NCBI RefSeq assembly: GCF_017744955.1 | Contig: NZ_JAGIAG010000018.1 | Span: 1-64,000, forward strand | Source of the DNA: Dokdonella sp. | Lineage (GTDB): Bacteria; Pseudomonadota; Gammaproteobacteria; Xanthomonadales; Rhodanobacteraceae | Reading direction: 5' to 3' | Length of the DNA: 64,000 nt | Part shown: positions 28,865 through 36,061 of the stretch, in pieces | Layout of the letters: every line of letters begins with the position of its first letter | How positions within the stretch are numbered: position 1 is the stretch's first letter | Program-made: the position numbers and the translations under genes | The notes under the pieces: generated by a model | Seen by the model: the letters and a program-made list of their open reading frames with translations, nothing else | What the model was told of the DNA's origin: nothing | Databases searched by the model: none

Positions 28865-29940
28865 ACACCGACACCGCTTCGATCGACGGCTTCGCACCCG
28901 CGCTGCTCCACTGGTACGACCGCCACGGGCGCAAGGACCTGCCCTGGCAGCGCGAGCGCGACGCCTATCGCGTCTGGCTCAGCGAAGTCATGCTGCAGCA
29001 GACGCAGGTGCGCACGGTGATTCCGTATTTCGAGCGCTTCCTCGCCGCGCTGCCGACGCTCGCCGAGCTGGCCGCCGCGCCGCAGGACCGGGTGCTGGCG
29101 TTGTGGTCGGGCCTCGGCTACTACAGCCGCGCGCGCAACCTGCATCGCACCGCGCAGATCTGCGTCGCCGAACACGGCGGCGAGCTGCCGCGCGCGCTCG
29201 ACGCGCTGTCCGCCCTGCCCGGCATCGGCCGCTCGACCGCGGCGGCGATCCTGGCGCAGACCTGGAACGAGCGCCACGCGATCCTCGACGGCAACGTGCG
29301 CCGCGTGCTGGCGCGCTGGCACGGCCTGCGCGGCTGGCCGGGCGAGACGGCGACGCAGCGCGAACTGTGGCGCCTGGCCGAGCAGCACACGCCGCACGAA
29401 CGCGTCGCCGACTACACGCAGGCGATCATGGATCTCGGCGCGACGCTGTGCGTCCGCGCGCGCCCGCACTGCACGCGCTGCCCGGTCGCGACCGGCTGCG
29501 TCGCCCTGCGCGAAGGCCTCACCGCCGAGCTTCCGGCGCGCAAGCCGGCGCGCGCGAAACCCACGCGCAAGACGACCATGCTGATCGTGCGCGACGCGCA
29601 GCGGCGCGTGCTGCTGGAGCGGCGCCCGTCGGTCGGCATCTGGGCCAGCCTGTGGAGCCTGCCCGAAATCGACACCGCGGCAGAGGCACCGCGGCACCTG
29701 CTCGAACGCTACGCCGTACGCGCCGACGGCGGCGCGGCGCTGGCGCCGTTCGTGCACGTGTTCAGCCACTACACTCTCGAAATCACGCCGCTGCTGCTGG
29801 AACATGCGCAGCCGGTCGCACGCGTCGCCGACGCGGACGATCGCGCCTGGTACGCGCCGGCAGAACTCGCCGGTGTCGGCCTGCCGGCACCGGTACGCAA
29901 GCTGCTCGACACCTTGAACGACGAGGACCTTCTTCGATGA
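28861..29940 (+). CDS. mutY: A/G-specific adenine DNA glycosylase
   Basis: 359 residues. The HhH-GPD domain shows LPWQRERDAYRVWLSEVMLQQTQV, LGYYSRARNLHRTAQ, and LPGIGRSTAAAILAQ with the catalytic Asp in HAILDGNVRRVLAR. The [4Fe-4S] loop is C-x6-C-x2-C-x5-C (CVRARPHCTRCPVATGC). A C-terminal NUDIX-like domain (TMLIVRDAQRRVLLERRPSVGIWASLWSLPE) recognises 8-oxoG. It removes adenine mispaired with 8-oxoguanine. The ATG overlaps the preceding stop and its own stop overlaps the yggX start. Confidence 0.97.
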   Translation: MNTDTASIDGFAPALLHWYDRHGRKDLPWQRERDAYRVWLSEVMLQQTQVRTVIPYFERFLAALPTLAELAAAPQDRVLALWSGLGYYSRARNLHRTAQICVAEHGGELPRALDALSALPGIGRSTAAAILAQTWNERHAILDGNVRRVLARWHGLRGWPGETATQRELWRLAEQHTPHERVADYTQAIMDLGATLCVRARPHCTRCPVATGCVALREGLTAELPARKPARAKPTRKTTMLIVRDAQRRVLLERRPSVGIWASLWSLPEIDTAAEAPRHLLERYAVRADGGAALAPFVHVFSHYTLEITPLLLEHAQPVARVADADDRAWYAPAELAGVGLPAPVRKLLDTLNDEDLLR

Positions 29941-30209
29941 CACGCATGGTCCATTGCGTGAAACTGCAACGCGAAGCCGAAGGGCTCGCCTTCGCCCCAT
30001 GGCCCGGCGAACTCGGCCGGCGCATCTACGAGCAGGTCAGCAAGCAGGCCTGGCAGGAATGGCTGGCGCACCAGACCATGCTGATCAACGAGAACCGCCT
30101 CAACCCGCTCGACCCGAAGACGCGCGCGTTCATCGCCGCGGAAATGGAGAAGTATTTCTTCGGCGGAGGTTCGGAGAAACCGGCCGGCTACGTCGCGCCG
30201 GAGAACTGA
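29937..30209 (+). CDS. yggX: YggX-type Fe(II)-trafficking / oxidative damage protection protein
   Basis: 90 residues, including VHCVKLQREAEGLAFAPWPGEL and WQEWLAHQTMLINENRLNPLDP. The ending KYFFGGGSEKPAGY is also the standard YggX sequence. It protects Fe-S clusters from oxidation. The mutY-yggX pairing with a 4-bp overlap is conserved widely in gammaproteobacteria. Confidence 0.96.
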   Translation: MTRMVHCVKLQREAEGLAFAPWPGELGRRIYEQVSKQAWQEWLAHQTMLINENRLNPLDPKTRAFIAAEMEKYFFGGGSEKPAGYVAPEN

Positions 30210-30218
30210 GCGCGCGCC

Positions 30219-30659
30219 TCAGCGATAACGGTTCGCCTGGCCGTCCTTCATCATGCGGGCGTAGTCGATCGACCGGATTTCCGTGATCGGGCAGTAGTCC
30301 CTGCCGTCGGTCGTGGTGATGACCACCTTGACCCCCTTGCGCACGGTCATCGCGGCGCTGGTTTCGACGGGGCGACGGTTGAAGAAGATGTTGGTCGCCC
30401 ACGGCAACCGCGTGCAGGGCGTGTCGACCGTCAGCAGATAGGCCGTCTTCCCGCGCCACATCCGCACCAGGACCTTGTCCGGGCCGATCGGCCACGCCGC
30501 GAAATCGTCCCAGCGACGGATTTCCATCTCGTCCACCGGGCCCTGCAGGTACGGGCTGTACCGATCGAGATTCCTCTTCATCGCCTCCAGCGTATCCGCC
30601 TGGGCGCTGCCGGCCAGCAGCATTGCCCCGCACAACAGACTGCCGATTCCGCTCTTCAT
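30219..30659 (-). CDS. Secreted DUF6491-like protein, copy 1
   Basis: 146 residues from the ATG at 30659; a further ATG six codons upstream is in frame. The signal peptide is MKSGIGSLLCGAMLLAGSAQ. The mature part has RYSPYLQGPVDEMEIRRWDDFAAWPIGPDKVLV, then AYLLTVDTPCTRLPWATNI, and ends with YCPITEIRSIDYARM. The two conserved cysteines (TPC, YCPI) probably pair. It is a paralogue of the genes at 31644 and 32272 and the most divergent of the three. The function is unknown. Confidence 0.82.
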   Translation of the reverse strand: MKSGIGSLLCGAMLLAGSAQADTLEAMKRNLDRYSPYLQGPVDEMEIRRWDDFAAWPIGPDKVLVRMWRGKTAYLLTVDTPCTRLPWATNIFFNRRPVETSAAMTVRKGVKVVITTTDGRDYCPITEIRSIDYARMMKDGQANRYR

Positions 30660-31005
30660 TGCGTTTCTCCGCGCCATCGGGCACTTCCAGGCCGGCCGGC
30701 GGCTTGCCCGCCATTCCAGGGCCGTTCGACGATGCGGCTCGGCCCGCGTCGCGCCGCATCGCGATCACCAGCTCAATCGGCCGGAACGGGCCAATGGGGT
30801 TATGAAAGTTTGTTAATCGGCGCGGAGAGCAGCGTTCGCCGCTGCGTTCACCTCATGCGGCCCCGTCCATCCGCACCTGCACTTCGCGGCTGAATCGCCG
30901 ATTGCCGGCAGAAGACGTGTGCCGGGCGACGAGGATCGTTTCGGGAAAGACTGAAGCCGGAGCAGATCGACCTGTGCGTGCCGGCGGGCGGCGGCCGCTG
31001 CTTCG
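30660..31005. other. Gap between DUF6491-like copy 1 and the ankyrin pseudogene
   Basis: About 350 bases without a supported gene. It should hold the promoter of copy 1. GC-rich frames on both strands have atypical amino-acid composition and no recognisable domain. Confidence 0.5.
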
Positions 31006-31358
31006 TCAATCGCCGCACGAACGGGAAGCGGAAGGACGCTCGAGGATTTCCAGCACTCTCGCGTTCTCGAGCTGCCTGGCCAGGTCGAGCGCAGTCCTGC
31101 CTTTCTTGTCGGTGAGAGACAGGCCCGCACCGCACGCCACGAACGCCTCGACGAGAGACGGCTTGTCGGAAACGACTGCCCGCATGAGCGGCGTTCTTTC
31201 GCTGATCGGGTTTCGATCCTTCTTGTCCGGCGAAACGCCCGAGCCATGAGATCGCGAGCAATCCGCCGCTTCGTAGCATCGACGGAACGCTCCGCAAAGG
31301 CGGAGGCCGAAAAAAGCGGGGCGAGCAGAATGACGACAAGGGCGACGCGGGCTCGCAT
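31006..31358 (-). pseudogene. Small secreted ankyrin-repeat protein, frameshifted
   Basis: From the ATG at 31358 one frame gives a clean signal peptide (MRARVALVVILLAPLFSASA then FAERSVDATKRR). A second frame gives ankyrin repeats: GVSPDKKDRNPISERTPLMR followed by AVVSDKPSLVEAFVACGAGL, SLTDKKGRTALDLARQLENA and RVLEILER, ending at 31006. The shift must lie between about 31240 and 31300. No single frame contains both parts. Either the gene is inactivated or the sequence has an indel. It sits inside the cluster of DUF6491-like genes. Confidence 0.65.
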
Positions 31359-31643
31359 GGAGAGTTTCGAAGCTCCCACTCTTCCCTGATCGTCGATAGG
31401 CACTTCGAACAACCTCGTCATCCTTGCGGAACACGTTCGAGGCAACGGCGGCAATCGGGATCTTTCCATGCGCCCCGATGTATCGCGCCGGACCGGCACG
31501 AGAGCGAACATTGCTGGTTCGTCACCATGCCCGCGAGCTGCTTCCACCACCTTCCAGCGCCGAAGGCGGATCTCCTCCCGCTGGCCCTTGCGCCTGCGGA
31601 CCTCGGTGTGCCCCATCGGATGGGATGCTACACGTCGAACCGA

Positions 31644-32048
31644 TCAACGCACCGGTTTTCCACGAGACTCGCTCTGCATGAGCCGGTAGTCGACCGGCCG
31701 GATTTCGAGAATGCGGCAGCGGTCGTTGCCGGCGACCACGGCGTCCATGCGCCGCATGACAGTATGGCTCGCCTGCGACGTCACGCCGATGTCTCGGCTC
31801 CACTGCAACTGCGTGCACGGCGTCTCGACGGTGAGCAGATAGGCATCATCGATCGTGGTCCATACGACGACCTTGTCCGGCCCGACCAGCTGCCACTTGT
31901 ACATCGACCAGAACTTGAACTGCTCCACCGGCCGCTGCAGATAGGGCGTGAATCGCTCGAGATTCTCGCTCTGCGTCTCCGGCGTATCGGCGCGCGCGCC
32001 GCCGGCCAGCAGAAGCACACCGCACAGTACGGCGACCAAGCTTTTCAT
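31644..32048 (-). CDS. Secreted DUF6491-like protein, copy 2
   Basis: 134 residues. The signal peptide is MKSLVAVLCGVLLLAGGARA. The mature domain contains LERFTPYLQRPVEQFKFWSM, then DKVVVWTTIDDAYLLTVETP followed by CTQLQWS, and ends with NDRCRILEIRPVDY. It aligns along its length with copy 3 (DDAYLLTVETPC and DRCRILEI are identical in both). Two cysteines suggest a disulphide. It is probably periplasmic with unknown function. The family is widespread in Xanthomonadales. Confidence 0.85.
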   Translation of the reverse strand: MKSLVAVLCGVLLLAGGARADTPETQSENLERFTPYLQRPVEQFKFWSMYKWQLVGPDKVVVWTTIDDAYLLTVETPCTQLQWSRDIGVTSQASHTVMRRMDAVVAGNDRCRILEIRPVDYRLMQSESRGKPVR

Positions 32049-32102
32049 TGGATCTTCTCCGTGGATCGACTCATCCCGGAAGACGGCACCGACTTCGATT
32101 CC

Positions 32103-32142
32103 GACGCAACGCTTTTCCGCCGCTCAGCCGGCGTTGCGTTTT
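32103..32142. repeat. Inverted repeat upstream of DUF6491-like copy 2
   Basis: CGCAACGC (32105-32112) and GCGTTGCG (32131-32138) can pair, followed by TTTT on the plus strand. The flanking genes run on the minus strand, so a terminator role for them is unlikely. It could mark the end of a plus-strand transcript or be a protein site. Confidence 0.35.
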
Positions 32143-32271
32143 CGCGCGCAACCGCTTGGCCGGCGCGCGCGCTCATTTGTGCAAAACGGAAAAACGGTCC
32201 CCACGAAGGTTCGGCGAAAAAACGCCGACTACTTCGCCTGAACCGCTGAAAGGGGCATTGGCCCCGTCTCC

Positions 32272-32682
32272 TCAGGCCGGGTCGGCGGACTTCTTCGGCC
32301 TTCCTTCCATGCGTTCGGTATCGATCGGCTCGATCTCGAGGATGCGGCAACGATCACTGCCGGCGGTCACCGAATCGGACTGGCGCATGACGATACCGGC
32401 CGTCTGCGGTGTCAGGCCGAGATCGGTGGCGGTCTGCAATTGGGCGCACGGCGTCTCGACGGTCAGCAGATAGGCATCGTCGGCCGTCGACCAGACCGCG
32501 ACCTTGTCCGCCGCGACTGCCTGCCACTTTTGGAGGGACTGGAACGGAAACTGATCCACCGGGTCCTGCAGATACGGCGCGATCTGTTCGAAACTCTTCT
32601 TCGGCGTCTGCGGCGCAATCGCCTGGGCGGCGCCTGCGAAGAGCAGCACGCCGCACAACAGGCCTGCGATCGAGGTTTTCAT
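32272..32682 (-). CDS. Secreted DUF6491-like protein, copy 3
   Basis: 136 residues from the ATG at 32682. The signal peptide is MKTSIAGLLCGVLLFAGAAQ. The mature domain has FEQIAPYLQDPVDQFPFQSL, DKVAVWSTADDAYLLTVETP followed by CAQLQT, and SDRCRILEIEPIDTERM. It is closest to copy 2. The three copies share strand and signal-peptide style, indicating tandem duplication. Confidence 0.85.
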   Translation of the reverse strand: MKTSIAGLLCGVLLFAGAAQAIAPQTPKKSFEQIAPYLQDPVDQFPFQSLQKWQAVAADKVAVWSTADDAYLLTVETPCAQLQTATDLGLTPQTAGIVMRQSDSVTAGSDRCRILEIEPIDTERMEGRPKKSADPA

Positions 32683-32755
32683 CGCGATTCTCCGTGGGAT
32701 GGACGCTTCGGGCCGATGCGGAAATAGTTCCCGCAGCGGCCGCCCGTTCCGTCGC

Positions 32756-35128
32756 TCAGGTATCGCCGCGATCCAGCGCACGCTCGACCGCACCGCGATC
32801 GCTGTCGGACAGGCGCCGCGCGACGTCCCGATAACGCGCGACCAGGTCGGCATCCTGCGGCATGACCTTCGCCAGCGCAACGAGGATTTCACGGCATTCG
32901 TGGTCCGAACCGATGCGATCTGCGACGTCCAGCACACTCCGCGCACCGAGCTTGCCGAACTTCGGCGCCCGCAGCAGCGCCATCGTGGCCTCGCGGCGCT
33001 CGTAGTCCGAGCCGATGCCGTCGACCACTGTCGCGTAGGCCGCGGCGAGGCGTTCGCTGTCATCGGCGCGGCGTATCGTCGAGACCAGCAGCTCGCGCCG
33101 CTCGTAGTCCGAGCCGATCGCGTTCGAGGCTCGCAGGACTTCCTGCAAGGTCGCCTCGTCGACCTGCCGGCCGTCGAGCAGCGCGCTCAGCACACGTCGG
33201 CGCTCGTAGTCCGAACCGATCTTCTCGGCGGCCGCCAGCCACGCCTTGCGCAGCTCCGGCGTCGGCGCCAGTTTCGGCAGCACACCGATCAGCATTTCGG
33301 CGCGCTCGTAGTCCGAGTCGATCTTGTCGACCTGGCCGAGCACCAGCTTCTGCTGTGCCTCGTCGAACGGCGCGATCGTGGCCAACGCAGCCAGCGCGTT
33401 GCGGCGCTCGTAGTCGGAGTCCAGCTTGTCGATCGCCTGCAGAGCGCGCGTGACTTCGGCCGGCGCCAGCTTGCCGAGCGCGAACAGCTGCTCGAGGTAG
33501 ATGCGCCGCGCGTAGTCGGACTGGATGCGGGCGATCTCGTCGAACACCGCAGCGGCGCCGCCGGCGGCGTGGATGCGCTTGACGCGCGCCTCGGCGCCGA
33601 TCGCGGTGTCGCGAATGATGTTCGGCAGCAACGTGGCGATCCAGCTGCGGCCGGCGTCGTCGAGCGGCTGCTCGCGGTCGCCGACGAAATAGCGCTGTTC
33701 GAGCTTGCCGTCGCGCATCGCGTAGTCGACGCGGCGCTCGACGCCCTGCTTGGTCTCGGCGAAGCTCGCGCTGCCGCCGTCGCTGAGGCTGGCGATGCCG
33801 TCGTCGCGATCGTTGAAGACGACCGTGCCTTTGATCTTCACGCTGAGCATGCGATCGCTGTCGCCGACTCTGATGCTGGTGTATTCGCGCTTGCCGCGGC
33901 CCAAGTCGATGTCGCTGGAGATGTGCACGTGGCTTTCGCGACTCTCTTTCGGCGGCGTCGGCGGACTCGGCGGACGCGGCGGCGATCCGGGCAGGCTCGG
34001 TGGCGGCGGCGGATCCGGCGGTGTCGAATGTGCGATCGCCGTGCCGAATCCCGGCAGCAGGAAGCTGGCGACGGCCAGCGTGAACGTCACGGCGGCAGCG
34101 GCGCGAGCGCGCGACAGCGTCGTCTCCATGGGTGATCCTCCGATCAATTGGTCGATACGTTGCAGCAGCGACGATTCGCGTTGCGCCATGCCCGGCACCA
34201 GCGCGCTCTCGAAGCCGCCGAGGCGGTGTTCGGCACATTCGGCCAGGCATTCGGCCAGCGAGCGGCCGTCGCCGAGATGGCGCGCAGCCCAGGCGTCGCA
34301 GGCGAGCTCGGCGGTTTCGTCGAGCCGCCGCCGTGCCAACGTCGCCAGCGGCAGGAACCAGAGCAAGGCGCAGCACACCGCCGCGGCGAGCTTCCACGAC
34401 GGATCGCGGCGCGCCAGATGCGCGGTCTCGTGCGCGAGCATTGCGCGCAGCTGTTCGCGATCGAGCATCTCCACCGCCCAGCGCGGCAGCACGACGCGAC
34501 CGCCGAGCACCGCGATCGGACTGGCGAGATCGTCGAGCACCGCGAGCCGCGGCGGCGCGATGTTGGCAGCGATCGCCAATGCCGCGACGTCGGTGTCGAT
34601 CGCGATCTTGCGCAGCGGCTCGGCGCCGGCGAGCGTGCGCCGCAGCCGCAACCATGCCGCCGCGACCCGTGCCAGCGACAACAGCGTGCCGGCGAGCCAG
34701 CCGGCCAGCAGCAACGCGGGCCACGACGGTCCGGGCGAAGCCGTGACGAAGAGACCGTTCTGGCTTGCAGCGCCCACGCGCGAAACGTCGGCGTCCGCCG
34801 GTTTCGCCGCGACGCGCCCGTTCGCGACCTCCTTCGGCATCGACCTCGATGCATGACCGATCACGTCGACGCCGTCGTCGGTCCCGAGCGCCGGAACATT
34901 CACCGGCGACATCGACGGCCATGCGAAACGCAGCGGCAGCGGTGCGTTCGACGCGGCCTGCGCGCCCGCGGTCAGCAATGCGCCGAACAATGCCACTCGC
35001 CAGAGCAGTTCACGCCAGGCCGGATACCTGCGCAGGAAGCCGCGATCCACCGCCCAGGCCAAACCCAGCAGCACCGTGGCGTGCACGGCGAACGTCGACA
35101 ATCCAGCCAGCATCATCTCAATCGTCAT
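32756..35128 (-). CDS. BlaR1/MecR1-like M56 metallopeptidase with C-terminal SDYERR repeats
   Basis: 790 residues from the ATG at 35128. Four membrane segments (about 7-25, 43-60, 136-155 and 243-262) surround a cytoplasmic zinc-protease motif HETAH (233-237). A Pro-rich linker (PPDPPPPPSLPGSPPRPPSP) follows the last helix. The C-terminal part is not the penicillin-binding sensor of BlaR1. It has a beta domain (440-500) and, from about 545, seven helical repeats of about 35 residues, each opening with a variant of IGSDYERR. BlaI-family repressors are cleaved by such proteases after signal reception, so the repeat domain is the likely novel sensor. It overlaps blaI by 11 bp. Confidence 0.9.
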   Translation of the reverse strand: MTIEMMLAGLSTFAVHATVLLGLAWAVDRGFLRRYPAWRELLWRVALFGALLTAGAQAASNAPLPLRFAWPSMSPVNVPALGTDDGVDVIGHASRSMPKEVANGRVAAKPADADVSRVGAASQNGLFVTASPGPSWPALLLAGWLAGTLLSLARVAAAWLRLRRTLAGAEPLRKIAIDTDVAALAIAANIAPPRLAVLDDLASPIAVLGGRVVLPRWAVEMLDREQLRAMLAHETAHLARRDPSWKLAAAVCCALLWFLPLATLARRRLDETAELACDAWAARHLGDGRSLAECLAECAEHRLGGFESALVPGMAQRESSLLQRIDQLIGGSPMETTLSRARAAAAVTFTLAVASFLLPGFGTAIAHSTPPDPPPPPSLPGSPPRPPSPPTPPKESRESHVHISSDIDLGRGKREYTSIRVGDSDRMLSVKIKGTVVFNDRDDGIASLSDGGSASFAETKQGVERRVDYAMRDGKLEQRYFVGDREQPLDDAGRSWIATLLPNIIRDTAIGAEARVKRIHAAGGAAAVFDEIARIQSDYARRIYLEQLFALGKLAPAEVTRALQAIDKLDSDYERRNALAALATIAPFDEAQQKLVLGQVDKIDSDYERAEMLIGVLPKLAPTPELRKAWLAAAEKIGSDYERRRVLSALLDGRQVDEATLQEVLRASNAIGSDYERRELLVSTIRRADDSERLAAAYATVVDGIGSDYERREATMALLRAPKFGKLGARSVLDVADRIGSDHECREILVALAKVMPQDADLVARYRDVARRLSDSDRGAVERALDRGDT

Positions 35129-35507
35129 TGCCGCCTCCCCGCGCCAGACGGCGCCTGACCTTGGCCAGATCGCCCGGCTCGATCTCCGATTCCTGCACCA
35201 GATGCGCGACCAGTTCGCGCGCATCGCCGGCGAACAAGGCACCGACCAGATCCGCCACCATCGAGCGCCGCACGTCTGCCTCGTCGGCCAGCGCGCGATA
35301 GAACAGCTGGCGCCCGTCGCGACGCTGCGCCACCACGCCGCGCTTCTCCAGACGCGTCAGCAACGTCGCCACCGTGGTGTGCTTCAGACCGCGCGCCTCG
35401 GCGAGTTCCGCCGCCACCTCGGCCGTACTCGTCTCCCCGCACCGCCACAGCACGCGCATCAGCGCGATCTGCAACTCGCTCAGGCTCACGTCGCGCGTCT
35501 TGACCAT
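35118..35507 (-). CDS. BlaI/MecI/CopY-family repressor
   Basis: 129 residues. Winged helix: LSELQIALMRVLWRCGETSTAEVAAELAE, then LKHTTVATLLTRLEKRGVVAQRRDGRQLFYRA. The C-terminal dimerisation helices (MVADLVGALFAGDARELVAHLVQE) include the region cleaved by the partner protease. It should bind the palindrome 25 bases upstream of its start, giving autoregulation together with the overlapping M56 peptidase gene. Confidence 0.94.
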   Translation of the reverse strand: MVKTRDVSLSELQIALMRVLWRCGETSTAEVAAELAEARGLKHTTVATLLTRLEKRGVVAQRRDGRQLFYRALADEADVRRSMVADLVGALFAGDARELVAHLVQESEIEPGDLAKVRRRLARGGGNDD

Positions 35508-35531
35508 GCCGTCCGCCTTCTACGTCTGTCG

Positions 35532-35547
35532 TACTACATTTGTAGTA
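35532..35547. promoter_or_regulatory. BlaI operator upstream of blaI
   Basis: TACTACATTTGTAGTA is a perfect palindrome (arms TACTACA/TGTAGTA). It matches the known BlaI/MecI site pattern built on TACA/TGTA. It lies 25-40 bases before the blaI start and implies repression of the blaI-M56 operon. Confidence 0.85.
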
Positions 35548-35626
35548 GATAGACGCGGCGCTGGCAACAGGCCGGAAGTCATGCCCGCATCACGGCCGCC
35601 TGTCCGGCATCGACCGGCCGGCCGGC

Positions 35627-35657
35627 TTGACGAAATCCAGACTCGCGGCTCTAATAC
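35627..35657 (+). promoter_or_regulatory. Probable promoter of tRNA-Phe
   Basis: TTGACG (35627-35632) and TAATAC (35652-35657) are spaced 19 bases apart. They are followed by a GC-rich discriminator and leader, about 47 bases before the tRNA. Confidence 0.45.
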
Positions 35658-35704
35658 GCGGCCCCGCTGCGGCCGCTCCCCGGTCGCACGCACGCAGCAC
35701 GCAT

Positions 35705-35780
35705 GGCCGGGTAGCTCAGTTGGTAGAGCAGGGGATTGAAAATCCCCGTGTCGGCGGTTCGATTCCGTCCCCGGCCACCA
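35705..35780 (+). tRNA. tRNA-Phe (GAA), CCA encoded
   Basis: A complete 76-base cloverleaf. The acceptor GGCCGGG pairs with CCCGGCC, and the D loop is AGCTCAGTTGGTAGAGC. The anticodon arm GGGGA-TTGAAAA-TCCCC carries anticodon GAA, and the T loop is GGTTCGATTCC. The 3' CCA is encoded. Its 3' half (from 35736) is repeated at 53436, showing it is the attachment site of the 17.7-kb element downstream. Confidence 0.98.
35736..35773. repeat. Left attachment repeat (in intact tRNA-Phe)
   Basis: The sequence from TTGAAAATCCCCGTG through GATTCCGTCCCCG inside the tRNA gene is identical over 38 bases to 53436-53473. This copy keeps the functional tRNA. Confidence 0.93.
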
Positions 35781-35782
35781 CA

Positions 35783-35797
35783 AAATCAACGAGTTAC
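35783..35797. repeat. Sub-terminal direct repeat, left copy
   Basis: AAATCAACGAGTTAC, 10 bases inside the left end, matches AAATCAATGAGTTAC at 53403-53417 in 14 of 15 positions and in the same orientation. Both are candidate arm-type integrase sites. Confidence 0.5.
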
Positions 35798-36061
35798 CTA
35801 TCGATCACGGTTCCATGAAGAATCGCGTTCCGATCGATAGCCGGTATTCGTGCATACAGGCCGACGCCTTTCGGCGCGCGTGTTCGAGCGCACCGACTTT
35901 GATCTATTGAGGTCCCGAGGTGGCTCCCGCCTAATACCAGAGACCCTCCAGACTCGTTCACAGTGGTTCTCGTCTGCCTCATACGACACTCGGGGCGTCA
36001 CCGACGTACGCGGAGCGTTTAAGCTCTCCCCCTTCGGCCGTGGGGAAGCGTGCTGTCGTCC
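35798..36061. other. Leader region before the restriction gene
   Basis: About 260 bases between the attachment site and the first cargo gene. It should contain the promoter of the restriction operon. A weak hairpin (CTCCCCCTTCGGCCGTGGGGAAG) lies at about 36025-36050, just before the ATG at 36062. No small gene was recognised. Confidence 0.45.

Noticed and set aside
32103..32142. Hairpin with TTTT considered as a terminator for the secreted-protein genes
   Set aside because: The T run is on the plus-strand side, whereas the adjacent genes run on the minus strand.
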